The position numbers and the translations under genes were made by a program. The notes below the pieces were generated by a model. That model did no database searches. It saw only the letters and a list, made by a program, of their open reading frames with translations, and was not told the origin of the DNA. Shown one piece after another: positions 10,764 through 20,292 of a stretch of 64,000 nt of DNA; the stretch's first letter is position 1, and each line of letters starts with the position of its first letter. The DNA is from Adiantum capillus-veneris. Its lineage: Eukaryota > Streptophyta > Polypodiopsida > Polypodiales > Pteridaceae. The DNA is taken from assembly GCA_014529385.2 (NCBI GenBank), contig CM043942.1, positions 52,937,976 through 53,001,975 on the forward strand, in the 5' to 3' direction.

Positions 10764-12193
10764 TGGTTATCCTTGCAACAACGCTCAAGCTCTTCAGGGG
10801 AGAGTTTTTTTTTGCCTTTGTAAACTCCCTTCTCTTTAGCTTTGTTGGAATTGGCCTTAGGAGACTTTTGGACATTGTCCTTCCCCTTAGGCTCATTGGA
10901 ACCCTTTTTTTCCGAGGGCTTAGAATTCCTCTTAGCCCTGTTTGGAAATTGATTCGAGAGGCCACCATAGTATGGTGTATTACCGCCGATATGGTGCATG
11001 GCCTTTGGGAGTTGACATACTCCGCCATTTCTTCGGTTAAGCCGCACAAAATTGTTGCGTTTTCTCTCCAAAATCCAACTTTTGGAAGACAGTGGCTTGA
11101 GTTGTAGGTCCCAAAACTTGTCTACATATTTATGGATGGATTCATAGGGGGAGAGCTTTCAAGCTTCGCCATTCAATGAGTACTTTGTCTTGGCATCGGT
11201 GGACAAAAACTGCTTCATAATGGAAGCTCTTAAAGCTTCCATGTTTGTGGAGCTTCACCGTTGGCCCATAGGCTAGACCACCATTGCCGGCAGACTTTTG
11301 AAAGTGCATAGCTACATGGTGTAGTTAGAGGACTCCGTGAAGCCCTCATCTCGAACACCGCATCAAATTGTTGGATAAAGGCAAAGACTTTGTCTGTAGC
11401 ACCAAAGGTGCCATCGTAGGTAAGGAAAGAGATGCTCTTTCATCCCTCCTTGAACTTCTTGAGCTTGGACGACCTCTTCCACGCGGCATAGGATTTCCTA
11501 TGGCCTCTTCTTTTTTATGGGTCAAAGGTTGCACCATCACTTTCTTCAGAAGGTGAAGAATTTGAGGAAGATGGAGAAGAGGGTGACCTCTTTCTCGCCT
11601 TTTTCTTGCCTTGATCTTCGTTGTTCACCATCACTTTCATAAGAGGAAGAGGATGAAGAAGATGGAGAAGAGGGTGTCCTCTTTCTCGCCTTTTTCTTCT
11701 CTTGCTTTTTGTCATCCCTCTTTGAATTATGGTGTGGAGAAGTGTGCGATGGTCTTCTCCGTTTTGGAGGGGATGGAGAGCATTTAGCCGTTTCTTCGTG
11801 GCCATCTCCATTGAGGTGGGGCGGGAGACTCACACCTTTCTCGTTCTTCGGTGAAGGCTCTTGAGTTCTCCTTTGAGAAGGAGATACATCATCAAGAAGT
11901 AAATTCTTGAGCCTTCATATGGATCCTCTTCTTCTTCCCAAATCGGAGAGAGGCCTCTTTTGGAAGTCACACAAGGAGGCTTCCTAGGTGTTCTCTCATC
12001 ACGGTGGGGAGCTTGGAGAATCCCATGAGCACGGAGCCTCCGTTACACTTCACTTTGGAGGGATGGATTGCCCATGCTTGTTGAAGCCTAGAAACAAGAT
12101 AGTTAACAAGCATCTGGGCATCATTAGTAGCCTGTCATTAGCAAAATCAAAGTTATCAACATTAATTTCACTCTCTTTACTATTGTCAGCCAT
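10613..12193 (-). pseudogene. gag: gag of element A1 (frameshifted)
   Basis: The start at 12193 (MADNSKESEINVDNFDF) corresponds to that of A3. The product would be capsid and nucleocapsid. The N-terminal part is followed by a basic, serine-rich segment (KKARKRTPSSPSS, about 11550-11830), then a degraded capsid region (11100-11400). Last comes an intact CCHC knuckle, CFKCSKKGHAYHAC, in the frame 11071-10613. Several frames are needed, so it is broken. The frame 11071-10613 overlaps the protease frame by about 150 bp, marking another shift. Confidence 0.75.
11532..11717 (-). repeat. About 92-bp tandem duplication inside A1 gag
   Basis: CACCATCACTTTC recurs at 11532 and 11626, and GATGGAGAAG at 11570 and 11661, giving two tandem copies with a 91-94 bp offset. 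Each encodes the KKARKR-(T/S)-PSSPSSS stretch. The copies differ by small indels, which shift the frame. A3 has this stretch once. Confidence 0.75.
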
Positions 12194-12595
12194 TCTAACA
12201 ACTTTTAGGTGTAAACTTTTTTGGTGTACTTTGGCACTTCAAGCCCTAGTTGCTACTCCTCTTAACCCCTTTAGAAAAAGCACTCAAGCTATTGTACCCG
12301 TGGCTCGAATACCATTAATTGCAAGGAATAGAAGAGAGGGTCGTTCAACACCAAAACAACACTGGCTCTTGTCAAGCTTCTAATAGCTCAATAGTGGTTA
12401 AGCCGTAGGCAAGCCCCGTAGGACTCCACTATTAAGACCATAGCTCTCGACATTGATGCCCGTTAACTGCACGAAGGCAGGCGCATTGCAAGGCTGAAAA
12501 ATCCCTATTCTACTTACTCACATGCAATTAATAATACCAACCTTTATAGCTAGCTTGAGGACCTCCCTTCTTGAGAAATAAAAGAGAAACCTTGT

Positions 12596-12607
12596 GCTCT
12601 GATACCA
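12596..12607 (-). promoter_or_regulatory. Primer-binding site of element A1 (initiator-Met tRNA type)
   Basis: On the - strand TGGTATCAGAGC, the common plant PBS complementary to the 3' end of initiator methionine tRNA. It lies one base inside the LTR end at 12609. Confidence 0.9.
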
Positions 12608-12608
12608 A

Positions 12609-13813
12609 TGTAGCATTTAAATGACCTAGTAACTTGTGTGTAGCGGAAAATAGCATGAACATAGTGAGCATTTCATTAGAATAGATTCCTAATGCGAATA
12701 ACAAGAGTGCTTGGGTCGAGAGAGCAACAAAAATCACAACACCTTGTTAGATAGCATGAACAATACTTCAAAAGAGAGAGAAATTAAGCTATTGACAACA
12801 GTAAAGGACGGATTTACATGGAGCCGGTCCCCCCTCCAAAAGGCTTTGTATTATGGTTTCTATCATCAAGAGAGACATTTTACAATACAGAATTTTAGTG
12901 TTCCTTCAATACTAGCTAGTGCAATGAAGATGGAAACTTCATGCACCAAGCAAAACACTAATCACACCAACATCAATTCCCTCACGGTCTCACCCCCAAG
13001 ACCTCACACACCTTCGAAGCGGTGAGAGCTAGCGGGGAATGAGAGTAGATTGAGAGGAAACAAGGAGTATTCTTACGAGAAAGATGTACATATCCTCACA
13101 TAATCACTCATATTAGCATAGCTTAGCTTAGTAATTATCATGGTAGAGGAGATGAGAAATGCATTGAAGCTTGGCTCTAGGATTGATTTGCATCACAAAT
13201 CCAAGAGTTGTTGATGTAGGCCTCCCTTCTCACAAGCTTGGAGTAGGTGATAAGCTTCCCATTAAAGCTTGAGAAGAGGGAGAGATAGAGTCTTCTTTGC
13301 TTCACACATGAGATTGTGTGAGTGTGTGTGTGATAATTCCTTGAAAAAATCAGCCCCCTCTCTCTCTTGGTTGACCCCCTTGCTAATTACTCATGCTAGC
13401 ATCCTATTGACCTCCTAGGCTTAGCCAATGACAATTAAGCAACACAAGTGATAAGTCTGACATGTGTCCCCTCTTTCCCCTTTTGTGAGATCTTTAGTAA
13501 TTATTTCATCCAAGTAAAATCTCATTGGACCCTTTGCCTCCTGGCCAATAGGAATCAGGCAAGCATTGGGCTGTGAATGCTATTGGACCCCTTGGGAGAC
13601 TATCCAATTGTCTTCTAGAGAGCTTAATTCCCATTGTTTCTTTTATTAAGTGTTTTAAATTAATTAAGCTAGCCTACTTCTCATTGTCCACCTCCAAGGC
13701 CATCCAATTAGGATTTGAGTACACCTTGTGGGCATCTGGGCTAGGGAGCTGACATGTGCCCTCATTTCCTTTGTGTAAAGGGAGCTTGTGTGTGTGTTGT
13801 GTGTGTGTGTGTG

Positions 13814-13851
<38 letters not shown>

Positions 13852-14223
13852 TCTTCTCTCTCATCCCTATTGGAAGGCTCGCCCCTCCTATGTAGGGATG
13901 GATGAAGACTTTTGGGCCACACACAAGCATCAAATTTCCCTAATGTTTGACCTTTGGACACAACCTTTGGTTTTTGGAACCTTAGCATTTTGGAAGTCTT
14001 AATGGGCTGAACCTTAGGGTCTTTTAAGCCCATTGTTGCACATAGCTCTTTTGCAGATGGCCCCCTTTTGGACCCTATTTTCCCTCCTTGGATCCCTCTT
14101 GCTGGCCGGTCTGCTAACTTAACCAATATTCTAGCTTTTTCTCCCTTGGCACTTCCCCATATTAAATGATTAGTTTAACTGGAGAAAATCATTTAGGAGA
14201 ATTAGATATTGATTATTATGACA
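12609..14223 (-). mobile_element. 5' LTR of element A1
   Basis: Bounded by TGTCATAA (reading from 14223) and ...GCTACA at 12609, next to the PBS; about 1.6 kb. It matches the A3 LTR at 20293-21798 in order and content: the AT-rich start, the CTAGGCTT/GGCCAAT blocks and the end with GATCTAG-like sequence. It contains a TG/TTG microsatellite at 13787-13850. No partner LTR is present, so age cannot be estimated from it. Confidence 0.85.
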
Positions 14224-14330
14224 CTTTATTTTATTTTTGTACCCAAACATTGTATTAGATCCACCAAGATTGTATCGGTTTGATCTCATAGGCCATTTTG
14301 GCCTTTTAAAGACGTTTAATATAATATTTC

Positions 14331-14335
<5 letters not shown>

Positions 14336-14406
<71 letters not shown>
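14336..14406. repeat. (CT)n microsatellite
   Basis: About 71 bp of uninterrupted CT. It generates long SLSLSL and RERERE frames on the two strands, which are not genes. Confidence 0.95.
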
Positions 14407-14409
<3 letters not shown>

Positions 14410-14513
14410 TCAGCAAGGCAACGCAGGGCAGTGCAAGGAAAGTGCAAGCAGAGAAGAGAAGACGCGAGCGGGCAGGGCAGGGAAGGCGCGAGCAGAGCAG
14501 AGGAGGCAGAGCA

Positions 14514-14579
14514 AGACATCCTACACGTAGGTGATCGTACATCCTACGCATAGTTGAGAAGACATCCTACGTTAGGAGG
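14514..14579. repeat. Three degenerate copies of the ACATCCTACGCGTAGG palindrome motif
   Basis: AGACATCCTACACGTAGG (14514), ACATCCTACGCATAG (14540) and AGACATCCTACGTTAGG (14559) lie about 20-25 bp apart. The left half-site matches that of the palindromes in the leader of element B (36676-38089); the right halves are decayed. The surrounding DNA is otherwise unrelated to element B. Confidence 0.7.
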
Positions 14580-14905
14580 TTTTTTTCTTTTGAGATGAAG
14601 CACCCTTGGCATGAAAAAGTCCACAAAGAAACAATAAAAGCACCTTTTTTAGCGGCATAACCCTCTTTGCCAAAAGCAGCCTTCAAACCACCCATTTCAT
14701 TTCTGAGTCCTCTAACGTTTGCATGAGGCATCCACCTACAAAGAGGGATAGAATGACACTCATGATAGATAATTAAACAATTGTATTTGATTTAAAATAT
14801 CTTGTCCTTTGTTCAGGTAGATCTCTGCTTCATTATTGTCATCTTGACCAAGCTCAGGCCTTACCACAAAAGGCACAATTGCAAGGGCTTGTTCCTAAGG
14901 AACAA
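14580..14905. other. Unassigned non-coding stretch
   Basis: AT-rich sequence between the motif cluster and the first direct-repeat copy. I see no domain, repeat or signal in it. Confidence 0.4.
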
Positions 14906-14930
14906 GCTCAGCTGGAACAAAATCACCACA

Positions 14931-15134
14931 CTAAGTGACACCTTCTGGATTAGGTTGACTTTCTCCATCTTCGCCTAAATCCTCTGTATCTTTAAAACTT
15001 GTCTCCACCTCATTACTAACTTCACCCAAAATTTGACTACCTATTGGAATATCTTTCTTTTTTGAGACTCTTGGTCGCTTCATTTGCTTAGATGAACAAT
15101 ATGGACTCACAAGACTGCAAACACCACAAAGCAA
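14931..15134 (-). other. Short conserved open fragment in DR1 copy 1, unidentified
   Basis: A 67-codon frame starting MLCGVCSLVSPYCSSKQMKR and containing PIGSQILGEVSNEVETSFKD. The copy at 18.3-18.5 kb is almost the same, but this frame carries an insertion near its end. It has a basic stretch (KRPRVSKKK). I cannot assign a family. It could be a piece of a host gene or of a transposon. Confidence 0.3.
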
Positions 15135-15260
15135 TCTTTAGATCACAACACTAGAAGCAATCGAATGACTATCATGTTGTCTCCCATCCTAAAAGATTTA
15201 AATTTGGTAGCCAAAAGAATTAAAGTGACTAATTAACATTGAAAAACTACAATCTTAGGG

Positions 15261-15523
15261 AGGGCATGTCATCGTGCCCTCACTCAAGGATGAAATAGGG
15301 AAAGAGAAATTCAAGTCACTGGAAGGGCACCTCAACGTTTCCTCTGAGAAATTTTGATATTTTCCTTTCCATATTTCATCATTGGATGAGGACACGTCGA
15401 TGTGCCCTCCCTGAGATTAGACTTTCCAATTGTAAATTTATTGTTTGGAGGAGGGCATGTCGGCATGCCCTCCCTGAGATTGCTGCAAATTTATTGCTTG
15501 GAAGAGGGCACGTCGACGTGCCT
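15261..15523. repeat. Array of five 20-bp palindromes, period about 62 bp (copy 1)
   Basis: Sites at 15261-15280, about 15323-15343, 15389-15408, 15452-15471 and 15504-15523. The consensus is half-site AGGGCACGTC followed by its reverse complement. The fourth and fifth sites are the best; the second is strongly decayed. Spacers share motifs (TTTCCAATTGTAAATTTATT, ATTTATTGCTTGGAAG), so the unit is a diverged tandem repeat with a better conserved palindrome. Confidence 0.8.
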
Positions 15524-15616
15524 TCGCTTAGATTGCAATTAGACTTGCTGAAATTCAAGATCGCAATCATGCCTCTCTCTTTTGAACGGTGAGATGCTGC
15601 TCATTAAATTCTCATG

Positions 15617-15889
15617 TCATATTAATGGCTCACAAACATCAGCAACAAGGTTGCATGGTACCTCTGCTAGGCACATATTATTGTCATCACCATTTACGCT
15701 CACACCATTAACCTTTGAATGTAATGAAGCATGTGGGCATATGGCATTGTTATCAACACCATGTGATTTGTCATGTAGGAAACAATTTGGATTTGCCCCT
15801 AATACTTGTATGTCTGTCAATAGAATCAATGTTGGTACAACACCTATAAAACTTATGCTTAACAACCCCCTCGCAGGGCTACCCCTCAC
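15617..15889 (-). other. Conserved 90-codon open fragment in DR1 copy 1, unidentified
   Basis: The frame starts MRGSPARGLLSISFIGVVPT and contains CLAEVPCNLVADVCEPLI at the end. Copy 2 (18985-19257) has the same 90-codon frame with about five substitutions. The N-terminal part is hydrophobic. I know no matching domain. Conservation between copies may only reflect recent duplication. Confidence 0.3.
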
Positions 15890-15948
15890 ACCTGGGGGGG
15901 GGGGGGGGGGGGGGGGGGGCTGGCAATGGCGAAGAAACTAGGATTTTT

Positions 15949-16003
<55 letters not shown>

Positions 16004-16005
<2 letters not shown>

Positions 16006-17297
16006 TCAATTATCGTCCACGAAGGTGAGATATGACCTATGGGACCGAAAACAAAACATTAGAGAGAGGTCTTCGAAGCGAGGGGATTGTGAGATACATC
16101 TCAATTAACGACTAAGTGTCCATCAAGGGGAAAATAAAAGGAAGATAAGTTGAATAAAACCTATGGAGAGGAAACCCACCCCCCCCCCCCAAAAAAGAAC
16201 GAAGTGCCACTCAGAAAAAGACAAACTTCAACAAAGATGATGCATTGTGTGCAACTAGCAAGGCTAGCACTCAACTGCAAAGTGCGAAAATCATTATGAG
16301 AGAATGTGTTTGCATATTGCACATGCTCAAAATAAACATGTAATCCCACCTACCAAATTTGACATTTACTTTCGAGTTAAACATTTGAAGGTGAGACAAC
16401 CTCTTAAATGGTGGAAAATTAAATCTAAAAACCTTCAAATATACTCAATGTGACTCTTATTTGTAGGTTTTCCAAGTTTTGGAAAACAAGGGTGTGCGTT
16501 CGGGCACATGCACACATCAAAACGAGCCAATACCTATAAGAGACGACCTCTAAAATTGTGGAAAATAAATCTTAAAACGCTCAAATATACTAAATATGAC
16601 TCTTATTTGTAGGTTTTCCAAGTTTTAGAAAACACGAGTGTGCGTGCACACGCTTGCCCCATGGGATGTGAATCAAAGAAGGAATTGGGCAAGCAAGATA
16701 AAAAAGAACAAAGACCTATAAGTTAAAGACGGCGTGTGACTCTGCTACTCTTAAGCCAATACAAGGCTTAGCATTTGTTCAACCGGTAGTGACATGAGCG
16801 AGAGAAGGGGGAAGGGGGGGGGTGCAAAACCAAAAATAATGGTATGACAATGACTGCCATAAACATTTCAATAAAAGAACCACCTGTTTGCTATCTGACA
16901 ATCTGGCATGAATCAGGCTTCTCTCTGCCCGAATCTTAGCTGATTGCCATGATCACAACTACCTACAACTGTAACCAAGCAATATAAGCATTTCAAACAG
17001 AAACGTTGTCCAATCTTTAATAAATATGTGGAATCAATGCACCAACATTTGTTTGGCAGATCTCATATATGCACTTTGATTGAAATATACCTTGCTACTC
17101 AAGAAAAAGGTTCGAAATAAGCCCCACTCTGTCAAGCAACAATAAAGACTTCAAAGAAGCTGACATGAAATTCAGAGTGGTGATTATTCCTCATAGAGTT
17201 TCAGGTGCCTCCCTCCGCACAACATCTTACTCACAACGCGCAAGGAAAACTTTTGGTTTCTATCCCTAAGCTTTGTGTTGCTCCTTCTGAAGCTTTC
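16004..17297. other. Unassigned stretch with an internal 147-bp-offset duplication
   Basis: No coding region seen. A roughly 110-bp segment at 16395-16505 recurs at 16542-16650 (shared TGACTCTTATTTGTAGG and TTTTCCAAGTTTT), about 90% similar by eye. Poly-C (16181-16190) and a G-rich tract (16806-16821) are also present. Confidence 0.5.
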
Positions 17298-18297
17298 CTA
17301 CACCCCTACAAGAAATTTGGCTTTTGCTTGAATTCCTAATAAAGCTCTTTCAACCTCATCAGATGGGGTGAGACCTTGGGCAATCATCCGATCTCGCATG
17401 GACTGAGCCTCCTCACGATTCGTTGCCATCCAGCAATGAAACAATCATTAGCTCATAAGTTGAAACATCAATCTCAACCTCCTCAGCGAGAAGAGCCTTC
17501 ACCTTATCAACGGAAGTTTCTCTAGCATACACTGAAAAAAGACTAGCGTAAGGTTTGCAATCCGAAACATCGCCTTTATCTTTGAGGTTCTATCAAGAGT
17601 TTTTGCCTCCTGAACCAAACCCAGTTTTCCAAACCATCCAATTAGCGTCATAAGAGTCTCCACCCCGGGCCTTATAGAGATGCTTTCTAGCTTTAGCATC
17701 ACATCTACCACCCTTTGAAACTAATTTATTTTCTCAAAGGCAACAATTAGCATGTTGGCTGACTCATCTGGAGGAGAAAATCCTGAATTCATCATATCTT
17801 CAATTTTCAGGACAGCAGATGGTAGCAAATTTGAGTGAATATAAGCATTCATAAGAGCTGAGTAGATATCAGGACTCATTTGTGGCCTTAAGAAGGCATC
17901 CTCATTCATAATTGAAAACATTTTCAAGGCCTCTACAGCTTTATCTTGTTTCCCATAGCCATTAAGAACCATAAGGTAAGTATCAACAAATCCATGTAGC
18001 TTTTCCTCCTCCATTTCTGCTAGCAATGTTTCTCCCTCTTCAGGATTTCCAGTTTCACAGTGAAACTCAATCATCTTATCGCATGCACCAAGATCAGGCA
18101 TGTAACCCCATTGAACGTATTCCATCGAACATCTCTCTAGCTTTATCAACCCTCTACAGTTTGCAGTTCATATCAAGCAACAAGGTGCATGCTACAAAAT
18201 CAGGGGAAAAGCCCTTATCAAAATTACTCATCAACCTGTCTACATCATCATAACGTTCTAAGTTCATGTATTTTACTAGAATTCTTTACAAATCCTG
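17298..18297 (-). pseudogene. PPR protein C-terminal fragment (pseudogene)
   Basis: PPR proteins bind organellar RNA and act in mitochondria or chloroplasts. Reading right to left, the fragment opens with YDDVDRLMSNFDKGFSPDFV and meets a stop codon near 18160. It then continues in 18149-17721 with several 35-residue helical repeats (GACDKMIEFHCETGNPEEGE, DTYLMVLNGYGKQDKAVEAL, PDIYSALMNAYIHSNLLPSA). It resumes in 17711-17499 (GVETLMTLIGWFGKLGLVQE) and ends with MRDRMIAQGLTPSDEVERAL before TAG at 17300-17298. Stops and frameshifts show it is not functional. The N-terminus is missing: the fragment ends exactly where DR1 copy 2 begins. Confidence 0.8.
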
Positions 18298-18629
18298 GCT
18301 CAGCTGGAACAAAATCACCACATTGAATGACACCTTCTTCACCCAAATCCTCTGTATCTTTAAAACTTGTCTCCACCTCATTACTAACTTCACCCAAAAT
18401 TTGACTACCTATTGGAATATCCTTCTTTTTTGAGACTATTGGTCGCTTCATTTGCTTAGATGAACGATATGGACTCACAGGACTGCAAACACCACAAAGC
18501 AATCTTTAGATCACAACACTACAAGCAATTGAATGACTATCATGATGTCTCCCATCCTAAAAAGATTTAAGTTTGGTAGCCAAAAGAATTAAAATAACTA
18601 ATTAACATTGGGAAATTACAATCTTAGGG

Positions 18630-18893
18630 AGGGCATGTTGACGTGCCCTCACTCAAGGATGAAATAGGGAAAGAGAAATTCAAGTCATTGGAAGGACACC
18701 TCAACGTTTCCTCTAAGAAATTTTGATATTTTCCTTTCCATATTTCATCATTGGATGAGGGCACGTCGACATGCCCTCCCTGAGATTGGACTTTCCAATT
18801 GTAAATTTATTGTTTGGAGGAGGGCATGTTGGCATGCACTTCCTGAGACTGCTGCAAATTTATTGCTTGGAAGAGGGCACATCGACGTGCCTT
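18630..18893. repeat. Array of five 20-bp palindromes, period about 62 bp (copy 2)
   Basis: Sites at 18630-18649, about 18692-18712, 18758-18777, 18821-18840 and 18874-18893, with spacings 62, 66, 63 and 53 bp, the same as in copy 1. Several substitutions differ between the two copies, most at the central CpG positions. Confidence 0.8.
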
Positions 18894-18984
18894 CCTTGAG
18901 ATTGCAATTAGCCTTGCTGAAATTCAAGATCGCAATCAGGCCTCTCTCTTTTGAATGGTGAGATCTGCTCATTAAATTCTCACG

Positions 18985-19257
18985 TCATATTAATGGCTCA
19001 CAAACATCAGCAACAAGGTTGCATGGTACCTCTGCTAGGCACATATTATTGTCATCACCATTTACGCTCACACCATCAACCTCTGAATGTAATGAAGCAT
19101 GTGGGCATATGGCATTGTTATCAACACCATGTGATTTGTCATGTAGGCAACAATTTGGATTTGCCCCTGATACTTGTATGTCTGTCAACAGAATCAATGT
19201 TGGTACAACACCAATAAAACTTATGCTTAACAACCCCCTCGTAGGGCTACCCCTCAC
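18985..19257 (-). other. Conserved 90-codon open fragment in DR1 copy 2, unidentified
   Basis: Counterpart of 15617-15889. It starts MRGSPTRGLLSISFIGVVPT, with the same length and end. No family recognised. Confidence 0.3.
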
Positions 19258-19343
19258 ACCTGGGGGAGGCGCAGGTTGGGGGGGGGGGGGGGGGGACTTT
19301 TAATGGCAAAGAAAATAGGATTTTTACTGCACACACACACACA

Positions 19344-20292
19344 GAGATGGTCTACTAGAAAAATAGGTCACTTTAGTGTCTCAGGAGACTTGAGTGTCCA
19401 ATTATAGAACTAGTGTTAACCACATCGTATACAACATTTTATCTTTTATGTAGCATTTGAAAATTTTTGCTTGAGTGAAGAGTTATGGTTAAAATATACC
19501 TTGTTGCCTTTTGCACTCAAGGCAACTTTTTGAACCCCAAGATCCATGGAGAGCCATTATATGCATTCATCTGATAGGAAAATCTACTAATACTTGATAA
19601 ATGTATTTAGATCACCATTATCATTCATGACTGTGAGTTATGAATTACTTTTTATGTATAGGTTAAGAGGAGTACCATATAGAGTTGTAGGTTTGATGTG
19701 AGGTTCATATATGTTCTATGCGCTATTTCAAGGTTCTCATGTCCATAAACTTATGTGTTGATGTATGTTTAGCCAACACAAGTTGTATGGATAGTTTTGC
19801 ACAAAATGGCTTTCTTTTCACATCATGATTGATCATATGAGTCCCGCATGGGTGAAATGACATGGTAAGGTGATAATATATTTTGTAGAGCTAAGCTTGA
19901 TTCATTTTGGTATGCTATCAATCACTCCCTCTTTTATGTCATGTATGCATCCAAAAATAGGAAAAAAATTGTTTTGCACTTAAGTGTGAATAGTATACTA
20001 TATGATATCAATCACTCCCTCTTTTATATCATGTGTGCATCCAATAATAGGAAAAGTTGTTTTGCACTCAAATGTGAAGTCATACTATACAACTGGTCAA
20101 AGTGATGGGGGTATTTTGTATCATGATTAAGGTTATGTGATGATATTAAATGATGCATGAAACCTCAAAGGATAGCTATGGATATCCCACCTACATGTGT
20201 GTACTGCTTTCCATCCTTCTATGTCAAAAACTAGCTCTATGTGCAAGGACAGTGATGTGTGGTTGTGGTGCATCACTTGTATATGGTTAAAT
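19344..20292. other. Unassigned AT-rich stretch with a 90-bp tandem duplication
   Basis: No coding seen. TATCAATCACTCCCTCTTTT starts at 19916 and again at 20006, giving two tandem copies of about 90 bp up to about 20095. The family A LTR begins at 20293. Confidence 0.55.

Larger units (their letters stand above)
9885..14223 (-). mobile_element. Truncated Ty3 element A1 (5' LTR, gag, protease, start of RT)
   Basis: Reading right to left: LTR 14223-12609, PBS 12607-12596, leader, gag from 12193, protease, and the N-terminal end of RT, which stops abruptly near 9885. The same family occurs as A2 (- strand, 39.6-42.1 kb), A3 (+ strand, 20.3-24.7 kb) and a gag piece at 46.1-46.8 kb. The rest of pol and the 3' LTR are missing here, probably by deletion or recombination. 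Confidence 0.8.
14906..16003. repeat. Direct repeat DR1, copy 1 (about 1.1 kb)
   Basis: Begins at GCTCAGCTGG and ends in an AC microsatellite. It is matched nearly base for base by 18298-19343 in the same orientation. Both copies contain, in order, a conserved - strand fragment (PIGSQILGEVSNEVETSFKD), five palindromes at about 62-bp intervals, a second - strand fragment, a poly-G tract (here 26 G, 15894-15919) and an AC run (15954-16003). The ends are not TG...CA and no PBS or PPT adjoins them, so these are probably not LTRs. Confidence 0.85.
18298..19343. repeat. Direct repeat DR1, copy 2 (about 1.05 kb)
   Basis: Same content and orientation as 14906-16003. Differences include a deletion near 18335, a shorter poly-G tract (18 G, 19278-19295) and a short AC run (19331-19343). 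Its left boundary coincides with the truncation of the PPR fragment, so this copy or the PPR piece was joined there by a rearrangement. Confidence 0.85.

Noticed and set aside
12596-12607. tRNA genes at the sites matching tRNA 3' ends (also 21800, 28082, 38618, 55203, 63380)
   Set aside because: Only 12-17 bases match and each lies next to an LTR end; these are primer-binding sites.
13664-14126. ORFs with long THTHTH or VCVCVC stretches
   Set aside because: Translation of the TG/AC microsatellite inside the A1 LTR.
14237-14530. ORFs rich in SLSLSL or RERERE (also near 45102-45681, 47100-47598, 55223-55679 and 63091-63345)
   Set aside because: They are translations of CT, AC or AG microsatellites.
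14906-19343. Direct repeats as LTRs of an element carrying a PPR gene
   Set aside because: The repeat ends are not TG...CA, no PBS or polypurine tract adjoins them, and no target duplication was found.
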